Source of the DNA: Henckelia pumila
Lineage: Eukaryota; Streptophyta; Magnoliopsida; Lamiales; Gesneriaceae
Reading direction: 5' to 3'
Length of the DNA stretch: 64,000 bases
NCBI RefSeq assembly: GCF_033568475.1
Contig: NC_133120.1
Coordinates: forward strand, 89,670,151 to 89,734,150
Shown here in pieces: positions 52,001 to 62,499 of this stretch (the stretch's first letter is position 1; each line of letters starts with the position of its first letter). Under the pieces are notes generated by a model, which saw only the letters and a program-made list of their open reading frames with translations, did no database searches and was not told the origin of the DNA. Made by a program: the position numbers and the translations under genes.

Positions 52001-52177
52001 GATGGAACTCTGAGTTACTTTGAGAGACCGATTCAGATCCTTGACAGAAAGGAAAAACAGCTCAGAACCAAAACGATTCCTTTGGTGAAAGTTCAGTGGA
52101 GTCGTCATGGAGTCGAAGAAGCGACTTGGGAGACAGAATCTGATATGAGGCAGAGATTTCCAGACTTTTTTGTATGA
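49065..52177 (+). pseudogene. pol: Element 2 reverse transcriptase, RNase H, integrase and chromodomain
   Basis: All in frame 2 after the frameshift and interrupted by TAG 49817, TGA 50636, TAG 51116 and TAG 51980. Reverse transcriptase: [43 protein letters not shown] and catalytic FIDD near 49850. RNase [16 protein letters not shown]. Integrase: HHCC motif (HCSRFSVHPGG, CLNCQQVKAE), core MDFVTKLP, SDRDPRF and the GKRGKLAPIFIGPYEI motif. The end (RPIQILDRKEKQLRTKTI ... WSRHGVEEATWE) is a chromodomain, which in chromoviruses directs insertion to heterochromatin. Stop is TGA 52175-52177. Confidence 0.88.
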
Positions 52178-52276
52178 TGTGAGTTCTTAATTCTGTTCTT
52201 GAATTCTTAATTATCTTCTTATGAGTTGATATCGATGATTTCGAGGACGAAATCTTTTCTTAGAGGAGGAGAATTG

Positions 52277-54228
52277 TAACGCCCCGTTTTTATCTTAATT
52301 GATGTTATTTGAGATAATCAGTGATTTCAGAATTCGAGACCGGACTTTTTATTGATCAGGGTCTATTTTGCAATTTTGGGAATTTTCAGGGACTAAAACG
52401 CAAAAAGTGAGTTTGTTATATTATTGAAGGCTTGACTAAGTCTCTTAGCACTTCATCATCCCCTCCAACCCGGTTTCTCTCCATTGAAGGCGAGAAAGCT
52501 TTCTTCCAAGCTTTTGTGATTTCGATTCTAGCTCGATCCGTCCGATAGAATTGATTTCTGACTTGATATCTACGATCACGACGACGAGTGCTCCGTTTGA
52601 AAGTAAGTTTTTCTCCGATCAGATACATTATAGTTTTTGGATGTTGTTAGAATCATTAGAGATTCGAGTATGTTGTTCTTGGCAGAGTTCTGATCGTTTA
52701 TTATCTGTCGGTTTTGAATTAGAGCGACGAACAGAATTGTTATGATTTTTCTTGTCATTTTCGAAAATCTTGATTTTGAGATGTGTTGATATTGTGTTGG
52801 GTTTGATATTTGAGGATTGGAATGAGTTTTTTGAGTTGTTGTTTAGCTGTCTGCATTTTCGGTTTGGTCAGTTTACAGTCGTTATGCCGTCAGTTTGAGT
52901 TTTGGATATCGTTTCGATGTTTTAAGTTATACCGAGCTTAGTATGAGTTTTGATTTCGATTTTGATCGCTATGACTTCTTCTGATAGATTGATTTGAAGT
53001 CTTTGGAGTTGCGAGTCTTGCAGTCTTGATCAGTTTGGAAGAGTTGAGCCGGTATAGTATCGATGTCCTTCTTTATCGATTGATTTAACTTGACTTGGAT
53101 ATTGATTGAGGAATTGTTGTTTTTAGATTGAAGTTTTGGAACGTCAAAGAAGAGGTATAAGATGACTTTGGAATGGAATATGACGATTAACTTGAATCTG
53201 AATTGATTCGAGTGTCCTAGAAGAAATCACATACTGCATATTTTGACTGCTTATTTGATTATATGATTGAATTTATTTTGAGTGCATGAGATTACATATG
53301 CATTCATATTGAAACTTGATTTATTCAGATTGAATTAGACGATCTAGGGATTGTAGTCGAGTAGCTTGGTAGGCTATTTACTACCTTGTCGAGTAGCTCA
53401 CTATAATGCCCTTGAGTCTAGAGGATTAAAGCATGCCACGTCCACCTCGAGAGGGAAGTCGGTGTGATTGTAGGATGTTTTAACCTCGGGATCCCAAACC
53501 AAAGAAAGAAAAAAGAATTCCAATTGATTATTTGAGTCTGATAATTCAAAAGTTTTAAAGACATGCATATCATTTTAATTTAGTACTTGAATAGATTAAT
53601 TGATAATATGAGGAATGAATTCATAGTATGATTTGATATGTTTATTTGATTGCATGTTAGTCTCTTTTACTGGGAATATTATTCTCACCGGATTATCCGG
53701 CTGTTGTATTTGTTTGTATGTGTACTTGGCAACAGGTGGGGCAGGACCAAGTCAGAAGAGACATGGTTAGCTTTGAGGAAAAGATGTAGAAGTGAGACTC
53801 GGTCTAGAAGTCGATTCCAGCATGTCAATCTAGTATATGTTAGAACATGTTTAGTTATCGAACTTCATCGTTATATTGTTTTTGCATGATCTCGACTTTG
53901 GTTTGTTTGTTGAACTCCAGAACTCCTGTTTTAAATGGAGGAACCAAGTTGTAACGCATGTTTATATTTCGGAGTATTGTATGGCTTGATGTCCTTGTTT
54001 TTGGCGATTCTAGCATCGGAGTAGCCAGGGAGGCGCGCCCGCGCGCCTGCGCCCCTTTTTGAGCAGGGCGTCATGCGCGGCCGCGCATGAGCCAGGGCGC
54101 CGTGCGTGCCCGCACCTGATGAGGCGCGGCCGCGCGGGCCCTGCTTTTAAAAAAAAAAGTGTGTTGGCTTTTATTTCTTGCTTAATTTAATTACTCCTTT
54201 AATTGATGTTTAGAACCGAGGTCTCACA
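52277..54228 (+). repeat. Element 2 3' LTR
   Basis: 1952 bp, TGTAACGCCCCG to TCTCACA. Near its right end is a GC-rich block (GGCGCGCCCGCGCG from about 54031) shared with the 5' LTR remnant. Confidence 0.82.
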
Positions 54229-54240
54229 GTCGCGGAGGCC

Positions 54241-55436
54241 ATGAAACATTTTTTGGCAATGCAACAGCATAACTTGGGAAACAATCCAAATGTAAATGGT
54301 GAATTACCTCCTCCTCAACACCAAGAAAGGAGACGCACACTAGAAGAAGAAGTTGGAACGAACAGGGTACCAAACCCCAGTGCAAGAAGGGAAACAGTGT
54401 TCCATGAGGAGGAGGTAAATAGCCACGGGCCCGTGCGCCCCGGAATTCGGACTGAGGAGAAAGTGCTCTAGCAATCTTACCAGCCCGGCGTAGCCCATTC
54501 ACTACTGCTATCTTAGCCGAGGTACTGACAGCTGGAGTAAAAATATCAAGTCTGCCAAAGTACGATGGTTCAGGAGATCCTCAGGGTCATCTCGATAGGT
54601 TTTATGCAAAAGCCGATCTATATGACTTCAGTGATGCCGCGTACTGCAAAATCTTCCGGACTACGCTGACTAATCGCGCACTGGCGTGGTTCAATAAACT
54701 CCCAGCAGGAAGCATTGCAAGCCTGGAACAACTTACTCAACGTTTTCTTCATCAGTTCTCCATTAATCGAAAATACCCTAAGACTGCATCATACCTGTTC
54801 TCGGTTGTGCAAAAAGAAGGAGAGAGCTTGAGAGAGTATGTGCAACGTTTCACTCAGGCTGTTCACGAAGTCCCGCATGTCAATCATGATCTCTTGGCAG
54901 GAATTATGCAACAAAACCTCCGTCATCGGAAGTTTAAGGAATCCATAGCGGGAAAACCCCCAAGCACCTTGGAAGAATTACTGGAAAGAGCCGAGAAGTA
55001 TACACGCATTGAGGAGACTATCGATCCACGCTATTTAGGGAAAATAAAAAGAGAAGAAGAAAAACCAAGAGAAGGCCGAAAAGAAGAGAAACGAGGATTC
55101 CAAGGCCCTCGTCCTCAGCAGGTACCCCTAAATGCGCGCTTGGCTGATATATTGGTGGTTGCGGAAAAGCAAGGTTTGCTGCAACCTCCGAGGCCAATGA
55201 AATACAACACAAAGCGACTGAAATCTGACAAATATTGCCACTTTCACAAAGACAAAGGACATTCTACCGAAGACTGTTATAGTTTGAGAACAGAAATAGA
55301 GAAGCTGATCAAACGTGGCTATTTAAAAGACTTCGTGAGTAAGTCTCACCACCAACAACGAGACAACAAGACTTATGAAGACCGCCGAAACAGAGAACCC
55401 CCAAAGAATCATGAGAAGCAAGAAAATCATAATTGA
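54241..55436 (+). pseudogene. gag: Element 3 gag
   Basis: The N-terminal part is in frame 1 (54241-54471) and the core in frame 0 from about 54470, so there is a frameshift there. The core has KYDGSGDPQGHLDRFYAKAD and ALAWFNKLPAGSIASLEQL (Retrotrans_gag), then a Lys/Glu-rich segment and CHFHKDKGHSTEDCYSL, the knuckle-like motif also found in element 1. The frame ends at TGA 55434-55436. Confidence 0.82.
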
Positions 55437-55451
55437 GATTTCCATGAGAAC

Positions 55452-56589
55452 ATGCCGACTGGAGGGGTTATCGCTGTTATAACCGGGGGACCAGCTTGCG
55501 GAGATTCAAATAGAGCAAGGAAGACTCTTCTTCGTAATGCTTCTAGGGGGAATAACTGTCCTCACCCTAACCAAGCCCAAGTCGTGTGTGAAATATCAAA
55601 AATATCAAAAGAAATGACATTCACTGAGTCAGATAGGGAATACCCTTTAGTTGAGCACAATGACGCATTGGTTGTCTCCGCTACAATATCCAACTTTTGG
55701 GTGAAAAAGATGTTGGTTGACTCAGGCAGTTCAGCAGATATCATTTTTCTTAATGCATTTGTTAAAATGGGGATAGACAATGCACAACTAACGCCCATCA
55801 GCACCCCTTTAGTTGGATTTTCTGGAGAAGTAGTGGAAGCACTAGGAGAGATCACACTTCCTCTCTCGCTAGGATCGTATCCGAGAAGAGTTACAAAAAT
55901 GGTAAAGTTCTTGGTAGTAAATGCATCCTCTGCATATAACGTGATACTGGGGCGCCCGAGTCTAAATATGTTCCAAGCCATAGGATCAACCTATCATATG
56001 AAGTTGAAGTTTCCAACGTCAGAAGGAGTTGGAGAGGCTGTTGGTGATAGCAGGTTGGCTCGGGAGTGTCATGCTAACATCCTGTGAGACCCAGCCAATT
56101 GCAAGAAAAGGTCAAGGGTGGACGAGATATCAACTCAAAAGAGAAGGCATCTACAGACAGATGAGCCCAAAAATGATAGAATACATACTATCGATAGTGA
56201 AGTCGAGAAAGTAAAACACTTAGAGGCAACCGAAGCGCTCAAAAGAATAGAGGTAACTCCAGGAAGTCTCGGTAGAACTCTTAAGATTGGAACGGAGATG
56301 TCTGCTGAAGTAGAACAGACGATAACAACGTTCCTCAGGGAAAATGCAGATGTATTCGCCTGGGAAGGTGAACCCTTACCAGGAATACCTCATGAGTATG
56401 CCCTCCATCAACTTAATGTGGACCCCAGGATAAAGCCAGTAAAGCAAAAGAAACGATCTTTTGGAGCAGAAAAGAACAAACATATTACGGCCGAAGTAGA
56501 AAAACTGGTGAAGACCAAGTATGTCAGGCCAGTCTCCTATCCCGAATGGCTAGCAAATGTGGTGCTTGTTCCCAAACCCGGAGGTAAGT
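55452..56589 (+). pseudogene. pol: Element 3 protease and start of reverse transcriptase
   Basis: The first frame (55452-56087) contains the protease site MLVDSGSSADIIFLNAF and ILGRPSLNMFQA. After a stop at 56085 the reverse transcriptase lead-in resumes (DVFAWEGEPLPGIPHEYALH, KQKKRSFGAEKNKHI, EWLANVVLVPKPGGK) and is cut by TGA 56589, where Trp is expected before RLCIDF. Confidence 0.8.
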
Positions 56590-59429
56590 GACGTCTATGC
56601 ATAGACTTCACCGATTTAAACAAGGCTTGCCCCAAAGATCTCTTTCCCTTGCCACGAATCGACTTGTTGGTTGATTCCACCGCCGGATGTGAGTTGCTCA
56701 GTTTTTTGGATGCTTACCAAGGGTACAATCAGATAGGTTTAGCTCCTGAAGATCAAGAAAAAGCAAGCTTCATTACTGATCAAGGTATCTATTGCTATGA
56801 AGTAATGCCTTTTGGGTTGAAAAATGCTGGGGTCATGTATCAAAGATTGGTAAACAAAATGTTCGAGAAATTGATCGGCGGAGTATGGAGGTCTATATCG
56901 ATGATATGTTGATAAAAAGCGTTATAGCTCTCAAGCATGTGGAAGATCTCAAAGAATGTTTTGAGATATTGAGGAAATACAAAATGAAGTTAAACCCCAA
57001 AAAATGTTCTTTTGGGGTTCGAGGAGGAAAATTATTAGGATACATGGTTTCCCAGCGAGGAATAGAGGCGAACCCTGAGAAAATTAAAGCAATCCTAAGC
57101 ATGGCGCCCCCCAAGAGCATAAAAGGGATGCGGGAGTTAGCAGGAAGGATGGCCGCCTTGAACCGTTTTATTTCCAGATCGGCTGACAGAGGGTTGCCAT
57201 TCTTCAAAGTCCTAAGGCAGGGAAAAGGTTTTCGTTGGACCGAAGAATGTCAGCATGCTTTCGAAGACTTAAAAAAGTACTTAGCGGCATCACCATTGCT
57301 CGTGAAACCAAGAGACGGAGATACCCTTTTACTCTACTTGGCAATATCGACTGAATCAATCAGCGCAGTTCTGACGGTGGACAGGGAACGAGAACATAAA
57401 CCTGTGTACTACATAAGCAAAGTATTGCAAGGCGCCGAGCTCCGATACACTAACATCGAGAAGTTGGCCTTAGCATTAGCAGTGGCAGGAAGAAAGCTGC
57501 GTCCCTACTTTTTATCCCACCAGGTGGTCGCACTAACAAATCACCCTTTGAAGAGAATATTGTCCAGCCCAGAGGCATCTGGAAGGATGAACAAATGGGC
57601 CGTCGAGCTAAGTGAGTATGAGATTGAATATCACCCACGCCCCGCCATTAAAGCACAAGTTCTAGCAGACTTCATAGTAGAAATGGAAACCAATGGCGCA
57701 GGAGTTTCAGCTCCCACTTGGACGATCCACGTAGATGGATCCTCCACGTCCGGAGGGAGTGGAGCAGGAGTGTTAGTAGAGAGTCCACAGGGAGATCAGT
57801 TCCAGTACGCCATCAAATTTCAGTTTTCAACATCAAACAATGAAGCAGAATACGAAGCAATTTTCATGGGAATAGAACTGGCTTTAGCGGCAGGGGCTGA
57901 AAAGCTGATCGCCTATAGCGATTCACAACTCATAGTCAATCAAGTTCAAGGGAACTATGAAGCCAAAGAAGATAGTATGAAGGAGTACTTATCAAAAGTG
58001 AAGGACCTTCTTGTTCGTTTAGAGAATTTTGAAATCAAACAAATTCCTCGAGCTGAAAATGAAATAGCAGATCAACTGGCCAAATTCGGCAGCTCCGCGA
58101 CAGAAATTAATAGCAGGACAATTACGTTCATCACATGTGATAAAAAGGAAATAGGAACTGGAAGTCTTAACATCCTGTGTGCAAATCAGAGTGAGCCAAG
58201 TTGGAATGATGAAATCATCAAGTACCTGTCAGAAGGAGAACTTCCCCCAGAGCAAGACAAAGCAAGAAAGCTTAGGGTAAGAGCCGCTTGATTCACTCTA
58301 ATATACGAAAAACTGTACAAGAGGGGGTACTCTCAGCCATACTTGAAATGTCTTGCACTTGCTCAGGCAGACTACGTACTCAGGGAAATCCACGAAGGAA
58401 TTTGTGGAAACCATTTGGGAGGTAAAGCGTTGGCAGGAAAAGCACTCCGACAAGGATACTTTTGGCCTACAATGAGGCAAGATGCGCTCGAGCTAGTAAA
58501 ACGATGTAGGCCGTGCCAAGAACATGCTAATCTTCAGCATCTACCAGCAACAACGCTTCAACCACTCGAAAGCCCATTGCCTTTTGCTCAATGGGGAGTG
58601 GGCCTAGTAGGGCCTTTTCCTCTCGCTGCAGGGCAAAGAAAGTTTCTCATCGTAGTTGTCGACTACTTTACTAAATGGGTCGAAGCAGAGCCACTTGCGA
58701 AAATTTCTGAGAAAGAGGTGATTAATTTTCTATGGAAAAATATAGTTTGCCGATTCGGAATTCCGAGAGCACTAGTGTCTGACAACGGCACTCAGTTTTC
58801 CGGTGCCAAGTTGAGGGAATGGTGCCTAGGGCTGTCCATCCAACAATTCTTCACTTCCGTCGGGCATCCACAAGCCAACGGACAGACCGAAGTAACCAAT
58901 CGAACTATCCTGCAACATATCAAGACTCGAATTGGGGAGGCCAAGGGAAAATGGGTTGACGAACTACCCAGTGTCCTGTGGGCGTACAGGACCACTCCGC
59001 GAAGCTCGACAGGAGAATCTCCCGTTCAGCCTGGCCTATGGGGCCGAAGCCATTGCCCCTGCAGAAATCGGAGAAGAATCACTAAGGATAAAGCATTACA
59101 ATGCAGAGGGAAACCAGTAGGATTTACGGGAATCCTTAGACCTCATTGAGGAGCTTAGAGAAGGGGCATCAGTACGAGCCGCAAGGCACAGAGCACGGAT
59201 GTCAAGGGCATATGACCACCGAGTAAAACAACGAACTTTCCAGGTGGGAGACCTGGTAATGAGAAGAGCCGATGTTTTACACCCCGTAGGAAATCTGGAT
59301 CCAAAGTGGGAAGGACCATATAAAGTAATCAAAATCGCCCGAGAAGGAGCTTATTGCCTTCAGCATTCGAACGGGAAGGTGTTGCCTAGAACATGGAATG
59401 TGGCAAACTTAAAGAAATATTTCCAGTAA
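56590..59429 (+). pseudogene. pol: Element 3 reverse transcriptase, two RNase H domains and integrase
   Basis: PLPRIDLLVDSTAG and FLDAYQGYNQIGL are in one frame (to 56912). A frameshift near 56885 leads to YIDDMLI and a 468-codon frame (56885-58291) with RNase H (LLLYLAISTESISAVLT) and archaeal-type RNase H (WTIHVDGSSTSGGSGAGVL, NNEAEYEAIFMGIEL, AYSDSQLIV). TGA at 58289 follows, then integrase (58343 on): HEGICGNHLGG, CRPCQEHA, VGLVGPFPLAAGQ and SDNGTQFSG. Two more frameshifts lie near 59020 and 59120 before LKKYFQ at 59429. Confidence 0.84.
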
Positions 59430-60029
59430 CCCATAGCTGTTTTTCCTTTTTAGCTAAGCAACAAGAGTAATAGTTCCGTAGTTGTAATACGTTTTCATAT
59501 TAATAAAAGTTTTTGTAAAAACATCGCATCATGCTTTCTCCCTTCACAAAACTACATGAGCAAATCACACATGTTTATTCATGTACTTAAAGCATTTTTA
59601 ATCGTCACTAAACCCTGGTCGTAAAAAAACAAGTCACCTAAAGCATAAGAGGCCAGCCCAGCCCAGCTAAGGTACTTTGACACTGTAAGAGGTCAAGACG
59701 AATAGGAAGCCCCCACCACCCATGAGGTAGGTGTACGCTTTTCCAAGAGACACGACAAACCTTGGGAACCTGATCAATTCCCAAGTACTAGCGAGAGTAT
59801 AAAAATAAGGAAATATTTCGAAGCAAGCATAGAATAAACCAAGATATATAGCAAAATATAACAAAAACCAGCTCCAAAAAACAGACACAAAGTATAAAAA
59901 CATCGGAATATCGCTCTCGCAGGAGCTGGAAAGAGATTATGATAGAAATTCCAAAAAACGCAAAATCGTCTAAAGGACAACTCTCTACACATGAAATAAA
60001 TATCATGGAAAACCAGGAGCATCATCTCC
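59430..60029. other. Element 3 spacer between pol and the antisense ORF
   Basis: No supported gene. It corresponds in position to the minisatellite-bearing spacer of element 1 but shows no tandem array here. Confidence 0.5.
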
Positions 60030-60998
60030 CTAGAGGGAGTTCAAAGCCTCTATAATCTCGAAGTCACCAAAATCATCAAGGGGCGCAGCTACCCTCGGCA
60101 TATCAGTCGGTCCCATGTCAGGATCTGGAAAACCAGGGCCAATCATCTTGACCACATTCTCCGGAACATGCTGCTCGCGAAGAATCCGGCGGCTCTCCAG
60201 TATCAACTCATCGTGAATCGCATAGGCACGCCGAAAAACTTCCTCCTCAAAAGCAGCGGAGGCGCAAAACAATTCAACAGCCCTCTCCTCCAAACTCCTC
60301 TGCAACTGCAACCCCGGAGGGGAAGACAAAAACCCAGCTCCAGTCTGCACCTCAGTATAGTGCCTCTCATAAAGAGCACTAATCTCAGAACGAAGAGTCT
60401 CCCCCTCCTTTTCCTTCACACCAAGCTTCTCCGGCCACTGACGGAGTTCTTCCTTAATGCTAGCATTCTCCCCTCCCAAACGGAGAATCTCCTCCTTCGC
60501 CCTAACCTCCGAAGCTTCAAGCCAAACAACATCTTCCTTCAGTTTGTCCAACTCCTTCAGAATCTTGGCCTCGTCAGCCCGAGCTTTGTCTTCTCGAGCC
60601 TCCAGAGCTCGTATAGCGGACAAAATATGAAGCCAATAGAGAAAAATAAATAAGAACATTATTGATAATATCAAGATAAGTGAAATAAACTCTTCAGGAA
60701 TACCTGACAAGAGCCAAGGGCAATAGAGTGGTGTAGGATCGAGGAGGATCGAGGGATCAAATGGTTCAAATAATGATCCCCCACTATCTTGGCCCCCCGC
60801 CTAAGGCCAATCTCAAAATCACTAGAGTCCCAGAAGGACTCTGCACCATCCCTTTTCACCCCGTCAAGAATCAAGGGGTGGGATCTCGCCTTCCTCGCCG
60901 AAGAGGATGAAGCCTCCCGAAGTTTCTTCGCAGGATTAGCAGGAAGGACTTCACCCCCTTTTTTACCCTCCTCCATCGGCCTCTTTCCCGCCCCCCTC
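60030..60998 (-). pseudogene. Element 3 antisense ORF, C-terminal coiled-coil part
   Basis: Opposite strand to gag-pol. The upstream piece (about 60976 down to 60705) starts within a Lys/Ala-rich stretch (KKLREASSSSARKARSHPL). A donor CAG|GTATTC at 60704 then opens an intron, with a likely acceptor about 60600 (GGAG|GCTCGAG). The second exon ends at TAG 60030 and is a long coiled coil (EAKILKELDKLKEDVVWLEA, GGENASIKEELRQWPEKLGV) with an acidic end. The position, the intron and the coiled coil match the second half of the antisense ORF of element 1. The Transposase_28-like N-terminal part is cut off by the Athila insertion. The acceptor site is uncertain. Confidence 0.65.
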
Positions 60999-61007
60999 CG
61001 GTGCTCA

Positions 61008-62360
61008 TGATAAGTGCATTTTGTGCACTTAATTTGTATATGGTTTTACTTGACTTTTGAAATTTATTGGTAGATATTGCGTGAAATTGTTGTTGTTTTT
61101 GTGGTTATAGGAAGTTATGGATTTTGATGTGTTCAAGTGGAAATAAGCTTACAAGATGGAAGTCTACAAGGAAATTCAAGAGTTGGAAAAGTGAAGAAAA
61201 AAAGCTGAAAACGAGCAAGAGGCGCGCCCGCCCTATCCTTAGGCGCGCCCGCGCCGTCGATGAAATTTTTAAAGTATGTTTTGCGAGTTGAGAGGGCGCC
61301 CGCCCTATCCTAGGCGCGCCCGCGCCGTCGTCTGATTGGAATTTTAGAGTCCGATTGTTTATGGAAACTTGGGGGATATCTTTGGTATTTTTTTGGACGA
61401 TTGTTAGGTAATATTTAAGGGATTTTTCGGAGTCATAGTAGGGATCTATCAGCCACCAATACACACAATATTCGAGAGAGCACTTCTGTGAGTTTTTTGG
61501 AGTTGAAGAACTGAAGATTGCTTGGAACGAAGACGAAGACTTTTCGACCGGACACGGAAGAAAGACTACGGCTTTGTTTCTTCTTTTTAGTTTCTTTGAT
61601 TGTTGAATTATGTTTGAGATATTAAACATGATTTGGTTTTTATTGAATTCGAGCATGAACTAAACTTTTCTAGTCTAGAGGTTGACGTAGCTTAGTTGAG
61701 ACCTATTCATGAATCTTTGATTTTAATGAATTGAATTTCTATAGATTAATTGTGTTTCTAGAATTGAATATCTTCTTAATTTATTGGCCATAAATTGAGT
61801 TGTTATATTTACTTAGAATCATTGCTCGGGAGAGGGGATTTTGAGTAGGATCAATAGGAACTACACTGTTAATTGTTTATATAGCTCGGGAGAGTATATA
61901 GCTTTAATAGAACCTTTAAGGAACATCATTTTACACATATCACTACATCTAGATTTTAAATAGGGATATTGAAATCGAATTGTAAGTTGATACACTCTAT
62001 TTATTGCTCGGGAGAGGGGAATAGAATACTCTAAGTGTTTTTGGTTATTAATCGAAGGAAATTCATAAAATAGATTAATTAGGATTGAATATTGTCGAGA
62101 CCAAGTGAAATCAAAACCTCTGGACTATTTTTCTCTGATTGATAATTCCTCAAAATTTGTGTGTGTGTGAGCTGAATAATTTCTATTTATTTATTTTAGT
62201 TATTCTGCAAAACTCTTGAAGTTTGATTTTCTAGATAAAATTAAGACTATTTTAATTACAAGTATTGAATCTTTTCATTTTACTCCTTGTGGGATCGACA
62301 CTCTTTCTTTCACTATACTAAAACTTGACACTCGTACGCTTGCGAGGAAAATTCACTACA
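61008..62360 (+). repeat. Element 4 5' LTR
   Basis: 1353 bp. It contains two GC-rich copies of GGCGCGCCCGC(...)CTATCCT near 61222-61258 and 61303-61331, and three GCTCGGGAGAG motifs near 61826, 61884 and 62004. Confidence 0.85.
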
Positions 62361-62366
62361 AGTTTT

Positions 62367-62384
62367 TGGCGCCGTTGCCGGGGA
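62367..62384 (+). other. Element 4 primer-binding site (tRNA-Asp type)
   Basis: TGGCGCCGTTGCCGGGGA, six bases after the LTR end. Confidence 0.9.
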
Positions 62385-62499
62385 GTAATTTTGATTATTT
62401 TTAATCTTGTTACCAATTAGTCAAAGTTTTAATTTAGAGTTTTTTTTTCTTATTTTAATTTAAGTACTAATAAATTGCTATTGTTCGTAATTACAGTTT

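Larger units (their letters stand above)
47089..54228 (+). mobile_element. Element 2: Tekay chromovirus, 5' LTR truncated
   Basis: The 3' LTR (52277-54228) begins TGTAACGCCCCG and ends GGTCTCACA. Only its last 220 bp or so recur upstream (about 47089-47313). These are followed by the primer site TGGTATCAGAGC (from about 47320), complementary to the initiator Met-tRNA 3' end. Gag, protease, reverse transcriptase, RNase H, integrase and a chromodomain follow in order; there is no second RNase H. Lesions: TAG 47767, 48658, 49817, 51116 and 51980, TGA 50636, and one frameshift near 49065. Confidence 0.88.
54229..61007 (+). mobile_element. Element 3: decayed TAT-lineage Ty3/gypsy element, both ends lost
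   Basis: Gag-pol on plus, then about 0.6 kb of non-coding sequence, then an antisense ORF on minus. This is the same architecture as element 1, in opposite orientation. The left end is cut by the LTR of element 2 and the right end by the Athila LTR at 61008. No LTR of its own is visible. Gag-pol has several frameshifts and nonsense codons. Confidence 0.82.
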
